Positions 43,910 through 52,950 of a stretch of DNA of 64,000 nucleotides are shown one piece after another (position 1 is the first letter of the stretch; each line of letters starts with the position of its first letter). Position numbers and translations under genes: made by a program. Below the pieces are notes generated by a model that saw only the letters and a program-made list of their open reading frames with translations, made no database searches and was not told where the DNA came from. Source of the DNA: Bryobacterales bacterium (GTDB taxonomy: Bacteria > Acidobacteriota > Terriglobia > Bryobacterales > UBA6623); NCBI GenBank assembly GCA_028819215.1, contig JAPPMG010000049.1:1-64000 (forward strand). Reading direction: 5' to 3'.

Positions 43910-44344
43910 ATGACGACTAGCCCGATGCGAACCGAAGCGCGAGCCGGGTTGTGTGGCATCGCCTGCGGCGCGATTCTGGCAGTCGCCCCTGACGCGGTCG
44001 CCGAGCGCATGCCGGCAGAGCAGGCCAGGGCCCTGCAGAACCCGGTCGCTTACGCGCCCGAGGCCGTCAAGGCCGGCCGCAACGCCTATCTGCGCCTGTG
44101 TCAATACTGCCACGGCGCTGACGGCAGGGCGCAGGCGAATCCAGACTTCGAGGCTCCGAGCCTGCGCGATCCGGACGAGTGGCGTTACGGAGCGACGGAC
44201 GGCGAGATTTTCGTATCGATCCGGGACGGCGCCGGCCACGAGATGCCGCCGTTCGGCAAGCAGCTGCAGGATGACGAGGTCTGGCAGGTCGTGCTCTTCA
44301 TTCGCAGCATCGGGCCGAAGGAGCTTCGCCCTCAGACGCCCTGA
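43910..44344 (+). CDS. Exported monoheme cytochrome c
   Basis: 144 residues. Signal peptide (about 8-32, [22 protein letters not shown]). One heme site CQYCHGADG near residue 64, with a distal Met in [11 protein letters not shown]. Class I cytochrome c fold ([16 protein letters not shown]). It sits 47 bases ahead of a Tat-exported thiamine-diphosphate enzyme, so it probably takes electrons from that enzyme in the periplasm. That coupling is inference from gene order. Confidence 0.88.
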   Translation: MTTSPMRTEARAGLCGIACGAILAVAPDAVAERMPAEQARALQNPVAYAPEAVKAGRNAYLRLCQYCHGADGRAQANPDFEAPSLRDPDEWRYGATDGEIFVSIRDGAGHEMPPFGKQLQDDEVWQVVLFIRSIGPKELRPQTP

Positions 44345-44391
44345 AGAGAACGGCGCACCGGCGAGCACGCGACAACCAAAGGAGGCAAACC

Positions 44392-46344
44392 ATGGCGAGC
44401 AAGCGCAACAACGCGGAGCGCACCGTGTCGAGGCGGGGATTCGTGACCAAGGGAGCGGTGGCGGCTGCGGTAGCGGCCGGCGCTGAGGCGGCGGCGTCGA
44501 CCACCGAGCGACATGACAGCAACATCAAGCTCCCGAGCGAGGTGCCGGCGAGCCTCGCGGAAGATTCCAAGCCTCCCGACTTCCCGATGACAGGCGCGCA
44601 GATCTTCGCCAAGGCCTGCAAGGCCGAGGGCCTGGCCGCGCTGTTCTGCGCCCCGGGCAACTACGTGGTGATCAACGCCATTGCCTCGGAGGGCATTCCC
44701 AGCTACGGCGGCCGCACAGAAGGCATGATGTGCGCCGCTGCGGACGGATTCGCCCGCGTGACCGGCGAGGTCGTGGCCGCGTCGGGCACCGAGGGTCCCG
44801 GCTTCACGAACATGATCATGAACATCGCCGCCGCCAACTCGGCGCGCTCGCCGCTGCTGGTGCTGGCGAGCAACATGACGGTGGGGCTCGAGGACACCGA
44901 GCACGGCATCCAGCGGGTCTACCAGCAGCCGACCACCGAAGGAATGAAGAAGTACGGCAAGCGTCTCATCAACCCCGAGCGCGTGCACGAATATGCCGGT
45001 TACGCCTTCCGCCAGCTCAAGACCGGCGTTCCTCGACCGGTTCACCTGGACTTTCCGGGCGAAGTGGCGCGCCAGCGCTTCGACAGCGCAGAGGATCTGC
45101 GCTTCTTCTACGACAAGTCGAAGTACCGCACCGAATCGCGCCCGCATCCGTCGCCCAAGGAAATCGCCAAGGCGGCAAGCATGCTCGCCAAGGCGGAACG
45201 CCCGATCATCGTGGCCAGTGCCGGCGTCTTCTACAGCAAGGCTTGGGAGGCGCTCAAGGCCGTTGCCGAGAAGGCCGACATCGCGGTCGTGGAATCGGGC
45301 CCCAGCCGAGGCCATTTCGGCGACGAGCATCCCCTCTCGGCCAATGCGGCCCCCGACGCCCTGTTGAGCGCCGACCTCGTGGTCTTGGTCGGACAGTACT
45401 GCATGCCCAACATCGGCGAGTACTCGTTCGATCCCGACGCCGCCTACATCCGCATCGACCCGGACGCTGCCGACATCGGGCGCAACCTGCCGATCGACCT
45501 CGGCATCGTGAGCTGCGAAAAGGCCGCCCTGGAAGCCCTTGCCGAGGCGTTGCCCATGAAGAAGCGCCCGGCTTGGCGCGACGAGCTGGCGGCGGCGCGC
45601 GCAGCGTTCGAAGCCGAGAACGACGAGCACTACAAGCTCGGTCTCAAGTACAGCGCCCAGGCCGGGTGCGTCCATCCGGCCGTGATCGCTGCAGAGATCG
45701 AGAACCTGCTCTACAAGGGAGATATTCCGAAGGAGCAAACCACCGTGGTGTCCGGCGGCTACGGCGTCGGGCGCTACACGCGACGACGGCTGAGAGCGTT
45801 CCGCCCAGGCCAGATTTGCAACGGGGCCTACCAGTACGGAGCAATCGGGCCAGACGTCGGCTACACGGTCGGAGCCGGCGCAGCTGTGCAGCAGGGCACG
45901 GGCCCGCAAGCCCCCTACAAGGGCGCGCCTGTGCTCGCCGTGACGGGCGATGCTGGATTCGCCTACTCCGGCATGGAGATGGAGACCCTGAGCAAGTACC
46001 GGATTCCCACGATCATGGTGGTGTACAACAACAACGCTTGGGGTGTCTGGCGCAGCGGCGCCAGCGGCGGGCGCAGCGAGACGGCCAGGGCCCAGCACAT
46101 GTACCTGTTCCAAGAGAATCTGCGCTACGAGAAGATCGGCGAGGCCCTCGGGGCGCGCGGGGAATACGTGACCAAGGCTGAGGACCTGGGGCCGGCCCTG
46201 GCGCGCAGTTACAAGGCGGCGGCAGACGAGCGGCTCTCGACGGTTGTCAACTGCCAGGCGATCAAGGAGTTCTGGAGCGCTCGGGACTATCCCCCGGGCC
46301 TGCTGCAGAAGGTCGAGCCGGGCTGCATGGCTTACTACCACTGA
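44392..46344 (+). CDS. Tat-signal thiamine-diphosphate-dependent enzyme (acetolactate synthase/pyruvate oxidase family)
   Basis: 650 residues, behind AAGGAGG. It begins with a twin-arginine signal, [15 protein letters not shown] (12-26), and an AEA cleavage-like site, which is unusual for this enzyme class. N-terminal PYR domain with the catalytic-type Glu110 in [21 protein letters not shown] central domain is at about 245-400. The C-terminal PP domain has the cofactor motif GDAGFAYSG (from about 519) ending in NNN near 545. TPP enzymes of this fold decarboxylate 2-oxo acids; flavin-type relatives pass electrons to quinone. I cannot tell whether FAD binds. Export plus the upstream cytochrome suggests oxidation of a 2-oxo acid in the periplasm. 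The stop overlaps the next start (TGATG). Confidence 0.85.
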   Translation: MASKRNNAERTVSRRGFVTKGAVAAAVAAGAEAAASTTERHDSNIKLPSEVPASLAEDSKPPDFPMTGAQIFAKACKAEGLAALFCAPGNYVVINAIASEGIPSYGGRTEGMMCAAADGFARVTGEVVAASGTEGPGFTNMIMNIAAANSARSPLLVLASNMTVGLEDTEHGIQRVYQQPTTEGMKKYGKRLINPERVHEYAGYAFRQLKTGVPRPVHLDFPGEVARQRFDSAEDLRFFYDKSKYRTESRPHPSPKEIAKAASMLAKAERPIIVASAGVFYSKAWEALKAVAEKADIAVVESGPSRGHFGDEHPLSANAAPDALLSADLVVLVGQYCMPNIGEYSFDPDAAYIRIDPDAADIGRNLPIDLGIVSCEKAALEALAEALPMKKRPAWRDELAAARAAFEAENDEHYKLGLKYSAQAGCVHPAVIAAEIENLLYKGDIPKEQTTVVSGGYGVGRYTRRRLRAFRPGQICNGAYQYGAIGPDVGYTVGAGAAVQQGTGPQAPYKGAPVLAVTGDAGFAYSGMEMETLSKYRIPTIMVVYNNNAWGVWRSGASGGRSETARAQHMYLFQENLRYEKIGEALGARGEYVTKAEDLGPALARSYKAAADERLSTVVNCQAIKEFWSARDYPPGLLQKVEPGCMAYYH

Positions 46345-46823
46345 TGGCGGAGTCGCCGGATCCGTTGGACAGCGTTGACGCGCTGCTGCGCTCGCGCGCC
46401 GACCGAGGCGTCTTCCGCTCCTTCGCTGCCGCGCGGCAGCGGAACCGCTTGGAATGCTCCTTTGTCTGGCTGCGCGAGAGGCCGATCCGCTTGATCTTCG
46501 ATCCGCGTCGCGGCACGCTCGAGTTTCGCGACCTGCTGCCCAACCTGGCGCCGACGGCCCCTCTCTACAAGGATCTCCGCAGCTTCCTGCGCAAGCTGAG
46601 CGGCGAGACGCTGCCGGGGCATCGACGCATCGACTCACAGCGCGCCAAGGTGCGGAGCAGGAATCGCAAGGGATCGGTGTCGGTATCGCTGCAGAGCCTG
46701 GACGGCGACTGGAACTATGCCGTCGGCAAGGCGCTCAAGCTGGTCAATGAAATCTTTCTCGGCTTCCTGCGCGGGCCGTATTACGAGTACACGGTCGAGA
46801 ACTTCCAAGAACCACAAGATTGA
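46344..46823 (+). CDS. Conserved-looking protein of unknown function in the TPP operon
   Basis: 159 residues; its ATG shares one base with the stop of the TPP enzyme gene (TGATG), so translation is coupled. No signal peptide, no membrane segment. Alternating charged/hydrophobic sequence with DPLDSVDALLRSR, FVWLRERPIRLIFDPRRGTL, YKDLRSFLRKL and GDWNYAVGKALKLVNEIFLGFL. I recognise no family. Coupling suggests an assembly or regulatory partner of the TPP enzyme in the cytoplasm before export; that is a guess. Confidence 0.7.
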   Translation: MAESPDPLDSVDALLRSRADRGVFRSFAAARQRNRLECSFVWLRERPIRLIFDPRRGTLEFRDLLPNLAPTAPLYKDLRSFLRKLSGETLPGHRRIDSQRAKVRSRNRKGSVSVSLQSLDGDWNYAVGKALKLVNEIFLGFLRGPYYEYTVENFQEPQD

Positions 46824-46890
46824 CACCGCGGGTTAAGATTGCAGCGGGCCACCGAGCGTGGCGGCCAGTGCATTCGAGGGAGCAGGAGTC

Positions 46891-48249
46891 ATGAGCGCGA
46901 GGAATCTTGCGGCAGTGTCCGCATTGGTGCTGGGCCTGGGCTGCCAGAGCGCGCCCGAGGGAACGGTAGCCTTCGTCAACACCAGCGTCGTGCCGATGGA
47001 CAACGAGCGGGTCTTGCACGACCAGACCGTCGTCACCTCGCTGGGCAAGATCAGCGAGTTCGGGCCGACATCCGACATCAATGTCCCCAGGGGAGCCTTG
47101 GTCGTGGACGGGAGCGGCAAGTACCTCGTTCCCGGCCTCACCGAGATGCACGCTCACCTGCCCGGTGCCGACACCCCGCCCGAGGAGGTCGACCGGATCC
47201 TCTTCCTGTTCGTCTCCAACGGCGTGACAACCGTGCGTGGCATGCTCGGCAACGCGTCGCACCTAGAGCTTCGCCAGCAGATCGCCGAGGGCACGCGCCT
47301 GGGGCCAACGATCTATGCCGCTGGTCCCGCGTTTCGCGCAACCGAGGATTTGACCGTGGAAGTCGCCCGGCAACGTGTCTTGGAGCAGCACCAAGCCGGT
47401 TTCGACCTGCTCAAGATTCTCGAAGGGCTCAGCATGGAAGTCTACGACGCCATCGCAGACGAGGCCACCCAAGCCGGAATCCCCTTCGGCGGGCATGTCC
47501 CCAATCCGGTCGGGCTGCTGCACGCGCTGGCGGCAGGCCAAGGCAGCATCGACCACTTGGACAATTACCTGGATGCGCTGGAGGCCGACGATTCGCCGAT
47601 CAAGAACGCAGACGCAGCCACGCGTAGCCGCGAGATGGGGCTGCACGCCGACGAGGAGAAGATTCCGGCCTTGGTTGCAGCGACCAAGCTCGCCAACGCT
47701 TCGGTCGTGCCAACGATGGCCCTGTGGGAGACATTCAACGCCGATGTGCCGACGGAACACTATGCCGGCTTCGACGAGTTCAAGTATCTGCCCCGCGCAA
47801 CAGTCGATGCCTGGATCGAATCGCAGAACAGCCGCCAGGAGCGCCTGAACGCCGAAGCCGGCGCGCGTGTGATCGAGATTCGCAAGAAGATCCTCAAGGC
47901 GCTACAGGACGAGGGGGCGCGGATCGTGTTCGGCACTGACGCGCCGCAGATCTTTAACGTGCCGGGCTTTTCAATCCACCGAGAGATCAGCATCATGGCG
48001 TCCGCCGGCCTAACGCCTTATGAAATCCTAGCGTCCGCAACGAAAAACGCAGCCGAGCATTTTGGGTCCGATGCGTTCGGGCGAGTCGCAGTCGGTGCCC
48101 GTGCCGACTTGGTGCTCCTCGAGGCCAATCCGCTGGATGACGCAGCCAACCTAGCCAAGCGTGCTGGTGTCATGGTGCGCGGCCAGTGGCTGCCAGAGGC
48201 GGACATCCAGATCAAGCTCGAGGAGCTGGCCGCGACCGCAGCTCTTTGA
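46891..48249 (+). CDS. Exported amidohydrolase
   Basis: 452 residues from ATG 46891, with GGAG boxes upstream. The N-terminus (SARNLAAVSALVLGLGCQSA) looks like a lipoprotein or Sec signal; the lipobox GLGC is imperfect. Amidohydrolase barrel: EMHAHLPG (HxH), the Lys region FDLLKILEG, GGHVPNP, SIDHLDN and IVFGTDAP for the final Asp. The beta-sandwich wraps both ends (VVDGSGKYLVPGL, GARADLVLLEANP). Such enzymes hydrolyse cyclic amides or dipeptides. It lies 67 bases after the TPP operon and may belong to it. Confidence 0.87.
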   Translation: MSARNLAAVSALVLGLGCQSAPEGTVAFVNTSVVPMDNERVLHDQTVVTSLGKISEFGPTSDINVPRGALVVDGSGKYLVPGLTEMHAHLPGADTPPEEVDRILFLFVSNGVTTVRGMLGNASHLELRQQIAEGTRLGPTIYAAGPAFRATEDLTVEVARQRVLEQHQAGFDLLKILEGLSMEVYDAIADEATQAGIPFGGHVPNPVGLLHALAAGQGSIDHLDNYLDALEADDSPIKNADAATRSREMGLHADEEKIPALVAATKLANASVVPTMALWETFNADVPTEHYAGFDEFKYLPRATVDAWIESQNSRQERLNAEAGARVIEIRKKILKALQDEGARIVFGTDAPQIFNVPGFSIHREISIMASAGLTPYEILASATKNAAEHFGSDAFGRVAVGARADLVLLEANPLDDAANLAKRAGVMVRGQWLPEADIQIKLEELAATAAL

Positions 48250-48290
48250 CCCCGTAGCGCGAGCGGGCAACGTCCCGTTATCGGACGGCG

Positions 48291-49487
48291 CTAGCGCAGC
48301 CCGCGAAAGAACTTGACCACGTCCTCAACGTAGAGTTCCGGTTCCTCCATCGCTGCGAAATGCCCTCCCCGCGGCATTTCGGTCCACTGCACCACGTTGT
48401 AACGGGTCTCGACCCATTTGCGGGGCGAGAAAAAGATCTCGCCCGGAAAGACAGCGATCGCCGTCGGCACTTCGGTGCGCTCCTGCTGGCGGCCGCTACG
48501 GCGGGACTCGTAGTACAGCCGAACGGCTGAGGGCATGCTCTCGGTCAGCCAGTACAGCATGATGTTGGTCAAGAGCTGGTCCTTGGTGAACCTGCTCTCC
48601 ACATCGCCGCCGCAGTCGCTCCAAGCGCGGAATTTCTCCACCACCCATGCCGCCAGCCCCGCAGGGGAGTCATTGAGACCGTACGCCAGCGTCAGGGGCT
48701 TGGAGCCCTGTATATTCCCGTAGGCATTCTCGCCGCGCCACCACTCGGCGCGCTCCCGGTAGCGCTTGAGTTCCCACTCGGGGATGCCTTCTTCCGGATC
48801 CTGCATGCCCGCGGGCGGACCGCCGCCGACCATGTTCAGGTGGATTCCGATCAAGCGGTCGGGATAGTCGCGGGCGAGCCACGACGAGACGCCCGAGCCC
48901 CAATCCCCGCCTTGAGCCGCGTAACGCTCATAGCCGAGACGGCCCATGAGCTTGGCAACCACGCCCGCCACGCTGTCGACGCTCATGCCCCGCTGGTGGG
49001 CCGGCCCTGAAAACCCATACCCAGGCATCGACGGCAGGACCAGATGGAACGCATCCTCGGCCCTGCCGCCGTGGCTGACCGGATCGGTCAGCGGGCCGAT
49101 CACGTCCATGAACTCGTACACCGACCCCGGCCAGCCGTGCGTGATCACTAGGGGCATCGCCCCGTCTTCCTTCGAGCGAACATGCACGAAATGCATGTCG
49201 ATGCCATCGATGGACGTCTTGAAGTGAGGCAACTCGTTGAGTTGAGCCTCGTGCTTGCGCCAGTCATACGCGGCTTGCCAGTACTCCAGCAACTCATCCA
49301 TGTACGCCCGGTCCGCTCCATAGTCCCAGCCAGAGCCTGGGATCTGGTCTGGCAGCCGCGTCCGCTCCAGACGCGCCTTGAGGTCAGAGAGGTCGGCATC
49401 CTCTACTCGGATGGTGAATTCCGTCACTTGCGCGATCCCTCCCGTCGCCGACAGCGCCAGCAGCGTGGTCAGTAGCAGTTCCCTCAC
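48291..49487 (-). CDS. Secreted epoxide hydrolase
   Basis: 398 residues with a signal peptide (1-20). An N-terminal epoxide-hydrolase extension (FTIRVEDADLSDLKARLERTRLPDQ...GWDYGADRAYMDELLEYW) is followed by an alpha/beta hydrolase core. Oxyanion HGWPGSVYEF, nucleophile Asp in GGDWGSGVSSW, and the C-terminal His in RGGHFAAMEEPEL. It opens epoxides to diols via a covalent Asp ester. Export is unusual for the class but the signal is clear. Single gene, divergent from its minus-strand neighbour by about 150 bases. Confidence 0.88.
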   Translation of the reverse strand: MRELLLTTLLALSATGGIAQVTEFTIRVEDADLSDLKARLERTRLPDQIPGSGWDYGADRAYMDELLEYWQAAYDWRKHEAQLNELPHFKTSIDGIDMHFVHVRSKEDGAMPLVITHGWPGSVYEFMDVIGPLTDPVSHGGRAEDAFHLVLPSMPGYGFSGPAHQRGMSVDSVAGVVAKLMGRLGYERYAAQGGDWGSGVSSWLARDYPDRLIGIHLNMVGGGPPAGMQDPEEGIPEWELKRYRERAEWWRGENAYGNIQGSKPLTLAYGLNDSPAGLAAWVVEKFRAWSDCGGDVESRFTKDQLLTNIMLYWLTESMPSAVRLYYESRRSGRQQERTEVPTAIAVFPGEIFFSPRKWVETRYNVVQWTEMPRGGHFAAMEEPELYVEDVVKFFRGLR

Positions 49488-49642
49488 GGCACCATTGTAA
49501 GGAAGGAGCTCTAGGCTCCGGTCCGTGCGGCGGAGAGCTGATTCAGGTCTCCCGGAGGCGCGAATAGGCGACGCATTCTACAAGATGATGGCGGGCTCGA
49601 GGAGCCGAAATCTCGCTTTGGGTCCAAGCAACGAGCCAGCAT

Positions 49643-50530
49643 TCACCTGCGCCCGGATGCGCGGTACCTTCGGAGCGATTCCCTCAGATAGTCCTGAGCA
49701 GGAACTGGCGGGCTGCCGGTCAATAGACGGATGTCGTCGCTTACGTGCTCGAACTCTCCGTGATCTGCAGCCCGGTACAACGACGTGAGGATCGCAATGT
49801 CAGACTCCGGGACTCTGTCCGCACGGCAAATCTCGGCGAACTCCTCCTCCGTCACCTCGTCGAACCGAATGGTCTGCCCGGTCGCGTGGGTGAGAGCGGA
49901 CGCAAGGTCTGGCATGGACAAGGCTCGCAGGCCAGTCAGTTCATAGACCTGGTCGGCGTGACGGTCGAGCGCGCAAGCTGCCGCGCATGCTCGCGCAAGA
50001 TCGTCCCGAGACACATATGCGACCCGGCCCCTGCTGACTGGATACGGGAGGCGACCCATCGCGGCGAGTGCCGGTGCCCAGTCGACAAGGGGATCCAGAT
50101 ATATGCCGTTTCGCAGGATGGTCCAGCCCAGGCCGCTGGTCCGAAGCCTTGACTCGGCATACACCAGATAAGGAGCGATCAGGAATTTCGAATCCGTTCG
50201 CGCAGCGCTAGAGCTGACCAGCACCACCCGCTTCACGCCCGCGCAGCGTGCCGCGTCCAAGATGTTGGAGTGCTGGACGATCCGGGGCTCGACATCGCTG
50301 GCGCTGGGGATCAGCATCAGCACGTCGGTTCCCTGCAGAGCGCCCGAAAGCGTCTCAGGCGCGTTGTAGTCGGCCCGGCGGATATCGATTCCTAGGTGCT
50401 TGAATCGTTGGATCCTATCCGGACTTCGGGAACAGGCAATCAAGTTCTCAGGGGAAACGCCACGGTCAAGCAGCGCATCGACCACGCGAGATCCCAGACC
50501 GCCCGTGGCGCCAAGCACGTTGATCTTCAC
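49643..50530 (-). CDS. NmrA-like NAD(P)-binding atypical SDR
   Basis: 295 residues from GTG 50530, chosen because GGGAGGG lies about 10 bases upstream and the Rossmann strand MKINVLGATGGLGSRVVDALL begins there. Other marks: DVLMLIPSASDVEPRI, VKRVVLVSSSAARTD, GWTILRNGIYLDPL and YELTGLRALSMPDLASAL. This is the NmrA/QOR2 type, acting as quinone reductase or as an NAD(P) redox sensor. Function open. Confidence 0.82.
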   Translation of the reverse strand: MKINVLGATGGLGSRVVDALLDRGVSPENLIACSRSPDRIQRFKHLGIDIRRADYNAPETLSGALQGTDVLMLIPSASDVEPRIVQHSNILDAARCAGVKRVVLVSSSAARTDSKFLIAPYLVYAESRLRTSGLGWTILRNGIYLDPLVDWAPALAAMGRLPYPVSRGRVAYVSRDDLARACAAACALDRHADQVYELTGLRALSMPDLASALTHATGQTIRFDEVTEEEFAEICRADRVPESDIAILTSLYRAADHGEFEHVSDDIRLLTGSPPVPAQDYLRESLRRYRASGRR

Positions 50531-50773
50531 CGCTCGAAACCCTCCCGGCAATCCTATCACCGCTCCGCCCGCTGCTCGGATCAAGCGGCGCTAGGAGGTC
50601 TGCTCGCTTGGTCTGGCTGTCTGTCGACGCGCCCGAGAATACGGGATCTCTACAAGTAGGGTTCCGACAAGGCGGGCCGCCGTACGAGCGGAGCGACGCC
50701 ACAGCCGCTGGATGCCCCAGCAGGCAAGAGCCGATCGGATCCTGCTGTGCGTTAGACGCAAGTCCAAGGTCAC

Positions 50774-50811
50774 TTGACAGCTTCGGCAAGTTCGTGTACT
50801 ATGTAGTACAC
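50774..50811 (+). promoter_or_regulatory. Promoter with overlapping palindromic operator for the XRE gene
   Basis: TTGACA (50774-50779), a perfect -35, 17-base spacer, then TACTAT (50797-50802). The -10 lies inside the perfect inverted repeat GTGTACTATGTAGTACAC (50794-50811; 8-base arms, 2-base centre). The start codon follows at 50819, so the leader would be about 10 bases. The arrangement predicts self-repression by the XRE protein. Confidence 0.75.
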
Positions 50812-50818
50812 ACTACTC

Positions 50819-51169
50819 ATGACGTTTGGATCGTATGTGCGCGATGTTCGCGAGCGCAGGTTGGACGACGACCGCTCGTACTCGTTGCGGCAGGTTGCCG
50901 GGCGGGTAGGTTTGGAGCCCGCCTATCTGAGCAAGATCGAGCGCGACGTGACGGCACCGCCCTCGGAGGCGACCATCGGCCGGCTTGCGGAAGACCTAGG
51001 CGAGGATCGTGACCTGCTGCTCGCAATGGCGGGCAAAGTCTCCAATGACCTGCAGCAGATCATCATCAGGCGCGCGCCCATCTTCGCGGACCTGCTCCGG
51101 CAGCTCAAGGAGCTCCCGGACCATGCAGTCCTGCGAATTGTACGGGAGGTTCGAGATGGCGATTGGTAG
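50819..51169 (+). CDS. XRE-family transcriptional regulator
   Basis: 116 residues. N-terminal Cro/C1 helix-turn-helix (about 3-70: FGSYVRDVRERRL...YSLRQVAGRVGLEPAYLSKIERDVTAPPSEATIGRLAEDLGED), then an amphipathic C-terminal region likely for dimerisation. It probably binds the palindrome directly upstream and controls itself and the next gene, which starts 48 bases downstream. Confidence 0.88.
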   Translation: MTFGSYVRDVRERRLDDDRSYSLRQVAGRVGLEPAYLSKIERDVTAPPSEATIGRLAEDLGEDRDLLLAMAGKVSNDLQQIIIRRAPIFADLLRQLKELPDHAVLRIVREVRDGDW

Positions 51170-51194
51170 TGACTCGAGTACAGCAAGAGGCCAA

Positions 51195-51211
51195 AGGAGG
51201 GGCGTAACGCC
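51195..51211 (+). promoter_or_regulatory. Ribosome site separated from its start by a small hairpin
   Basis: AGGAGG (51195-51200) is followed by GGCG-TAA-CGCC (51201-51211), which can fold into a 4-bp hairpin, then six bases and the ATG at 51218. Linear spacing is 17 bases, too long; with the hairpin folded it becomes 6, near optimal. This could tune translation of the downstream gene. No alternative start lies between. Confidence 0.4.
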
Positions 51212-51217
51212 AACATC

Positions 51218-52207
51218 ATGATTGAACTGGAACATCACACACTTCGCTTCAGTTTCCCCGAGATTCACCGAGATGCCCATTGCGGCATCAGCTTCATGCG
51301 GACCCTCAGGATTCCGGATGACGACCGCACGTATCCCCTTCCGCCGGGACTCTCGAGGTTCCCTCTCAGGCATGTCGATGACTGCGCTGCCAAATTGCCG
51401 GGTTCGTGGGGCCGCCACGGAGGCGTCTTCCTGCCGATGTACCAATCGGAAGCCATGTGGCTGTCGTTCTCCGGGGAATACCCCATGGCGGTAAGGATCG
51501 CCGCCGGAAAGGTCTCTGCCTTGACGGGGGCACCATGGCAAGATCAGCTCTCCGAGGGTCCCGATCAGGACTACCTCGTGATTCCGGAGCAGCCGTGGCT
51601 AGACGGGTTCTTTGCCGGCAAGGGCCTGATCCGGCAGTTCGTCGCAATGCCGCTAGGAGAGGGGTACACCGCTGAAGAGCAGATCACGGGCGAGGGCGAG
51701 CACGGCGGGCTCCAGATTGCTGTCTACCCCATGAAGGCTGCAGAGTTCGATCGGCTCGGGCTGGACAGGGATCTGCGTGCGGACAATGTCATGTATTGCG
51801 CCTCACCTGCTAGTGGGCCAGAGATGGGTCTGGCACCTGGCGGCACCATGCAACAGGAAATCTACGAGGATCCCTACGGTATCGGCGCGTGGGAGCAGGA
51901 CGCCAAGTCTCGGTGCTTCGTGCATATCCTCAATAGCGTCCAGTACTTCCTAGTCACCCATGAGAAGCCTCCCACGCAACCGCCGACAGCGAAAGAGTAC
52001 ACAGACGCCGGCCTTCCCTGGTTTGAGTACTATGACGCTGAGCACAAGGCGCTGGATTCGCCCACGAAACTGTCGAAGCTCAAGAGCATCGCCGAAATGA
52101 AGGCAAGAGAACGCGGGAGCGAGTTGCCTCACAACGAACCGGTATCACCTCGCAACGTGGTCACGCTCTCGAAGCACGGTCCCGTTGTCAGAGAGGGCGA
52201 TTTCTAG
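51218..52207 (+). CDS. Conserved protein of unknown function, partner of the XRE regulator
   Basis: 329 residues, no signal peptide. I recall the sequence type from actinobacterial genomes: SGEYPMAVRIAAGKVSALTG, DYLVIPEQPWLDGF, IRQFVAMPLGEGYTAEEQITG, LQIAVYPMKA, then MGLAPGGTMQQEIYEDPYG and FVHILNSVQYFLVT, and GLPWFEYYD. The function is not known to me. The composition seems less GC-rich than the neighbours, which with its distribution suggests transfer. It is coupled in layout to the XRE gene. Confidence 0.78.
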   Translation: MIELEHHTLRFSFPEIHRDAHCGISFMRTLRIPDDDRTYPLPPGLSRFPLRHVDDCAAKLPGSWGRHGGVFLPMYQSEAMWLSFSGEYPMAVRIAAGKVSALTGAPWQDQLSEGPDQDYLVIPEQPWLDGFFAGKGLIRQFVAMPLGEGYTAEEQITGEGEHGGLQIAVYPMKAAEFDRLGLDRDLRADNVMYCASPASGPEMGLAPGGTMQQEIYEDPYGIGAWEQDAKSRCFVHILNSVQYFLVTHEKPPTQPPTAKEYTDAGLPWFEYYDAEHKALDSPTKLSKLKSIAEMKARERGSELPHNEPVSPRNVVTLSKHGPVVREGDF

Positions 52208-52656
52208 ATCGTTCGTCTGAGCACGGCGAGCCCCAGGAGCCCGGACCTGCCACGACGCGTAGGCGAGAACCGACGCAGAAGTGCCGGAATCGAGCGAGGC
52301 TGCGAATCTTTCCGATCCGGCGCACGTCACGTTCGATGTAGGCCTCGAAGTAATCCACGAGCGCTTCCAAGGGCTCGAGCCTCTGATCGCGAAAGCAGAG
52401 GCAGAATCCGGAGTGCAGGATTTCGCTGACTTCCTCGCTTGAGCCCGCTCGCCTCCGTTCGATGGGTTCACGGCATCACGCGCAGAATCGAGGTGCGTCC
52501 GGCAAGCGGCTGGTGGATTGCATCCGAGAGGCCGGACTGCGCGCTTCCGGCGAGAGCGAAAGGACTGTGGGCCAGCAGTCGCGGATCCCGGCCATGCACC
52601 CACGCTTGCAGACGTGCTAGACCTTATAGTGGAAATAGCCTACGCTGGACAGACCG
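52208..52656. other. Intergenic region holding only a gene relic
   Basis: About 450 bases without an intact gene. A minus-strand relic of a DUF4143 ATPase occupies part of it (separate entry). The remainder shows no protein-like frame, terminator or RNA gene that I can support. Confidence 0.5.
52215..52370 (-). pseudogene. Relic of an AAA_14/DUF4143 ATPase
   Basis: The minus strand encodes DYFEAYIERDVRRIGKIRSLARFRHFC, which matches the start of DUF4143 in AAA_14 ATPases (typically YIERDVR.L..I.DL..F..F). After that the match continues only loosely in another frame (ARRAQTNDLEIALSDNGTVL), as if frameshifted. No P-loop part is present upstream. About 50 codons of a gene usually over 380 codons long, so a dead fragment. 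Confidence 0.45.
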
Positions 52657-52887
52657 ATGGCCAAGACGAGCAAAGCGGGCGGGGGCGAGGTCCCCATAGT
52701 TAACCCTCAGCTGATTGACGGCGCAAAGGACTTCGTGCTCCGGTCCAAGCCAGTCAGGCGAGTGCCTTGCCGAGTCTGCGGCGTACACGGCGCAACAGAG
52801 CGCTCCGACAGGCTTTGCTGGATTTGCCAGCACCTCAAGATCAGCGCTTGGCGCGATTCCGGGGCGCAGGAATCCGCTAGCGAGTAG
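52657..52887 (+). CDS. Small zinc-finger protein
   Basis: 76 residues, ATG start. CRVC and CWIC knuckles about 12 residues apart (VPCRVCGVHGATERSDRLCWICQHLKI) form one likely zinc ribbon; the rest is polar. No family recognised. It lies 63 bases upstream of asd on the same strand. Confidence 0.55.
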   Translation: MAKTSKAGGGEVPIVNPQLIDGAKDFVLRSKPVRRVPCRVCGVHGATERSDRLCWICQHLKISAWRDSGAQESASE

Positions 52888-52950
52888 GTAGGTCGCGGCA
52901 TTGGGCCGCAGCTGCGCCGCGGAAGAGCGGCGCCTTTGGGGGATCTCGGC

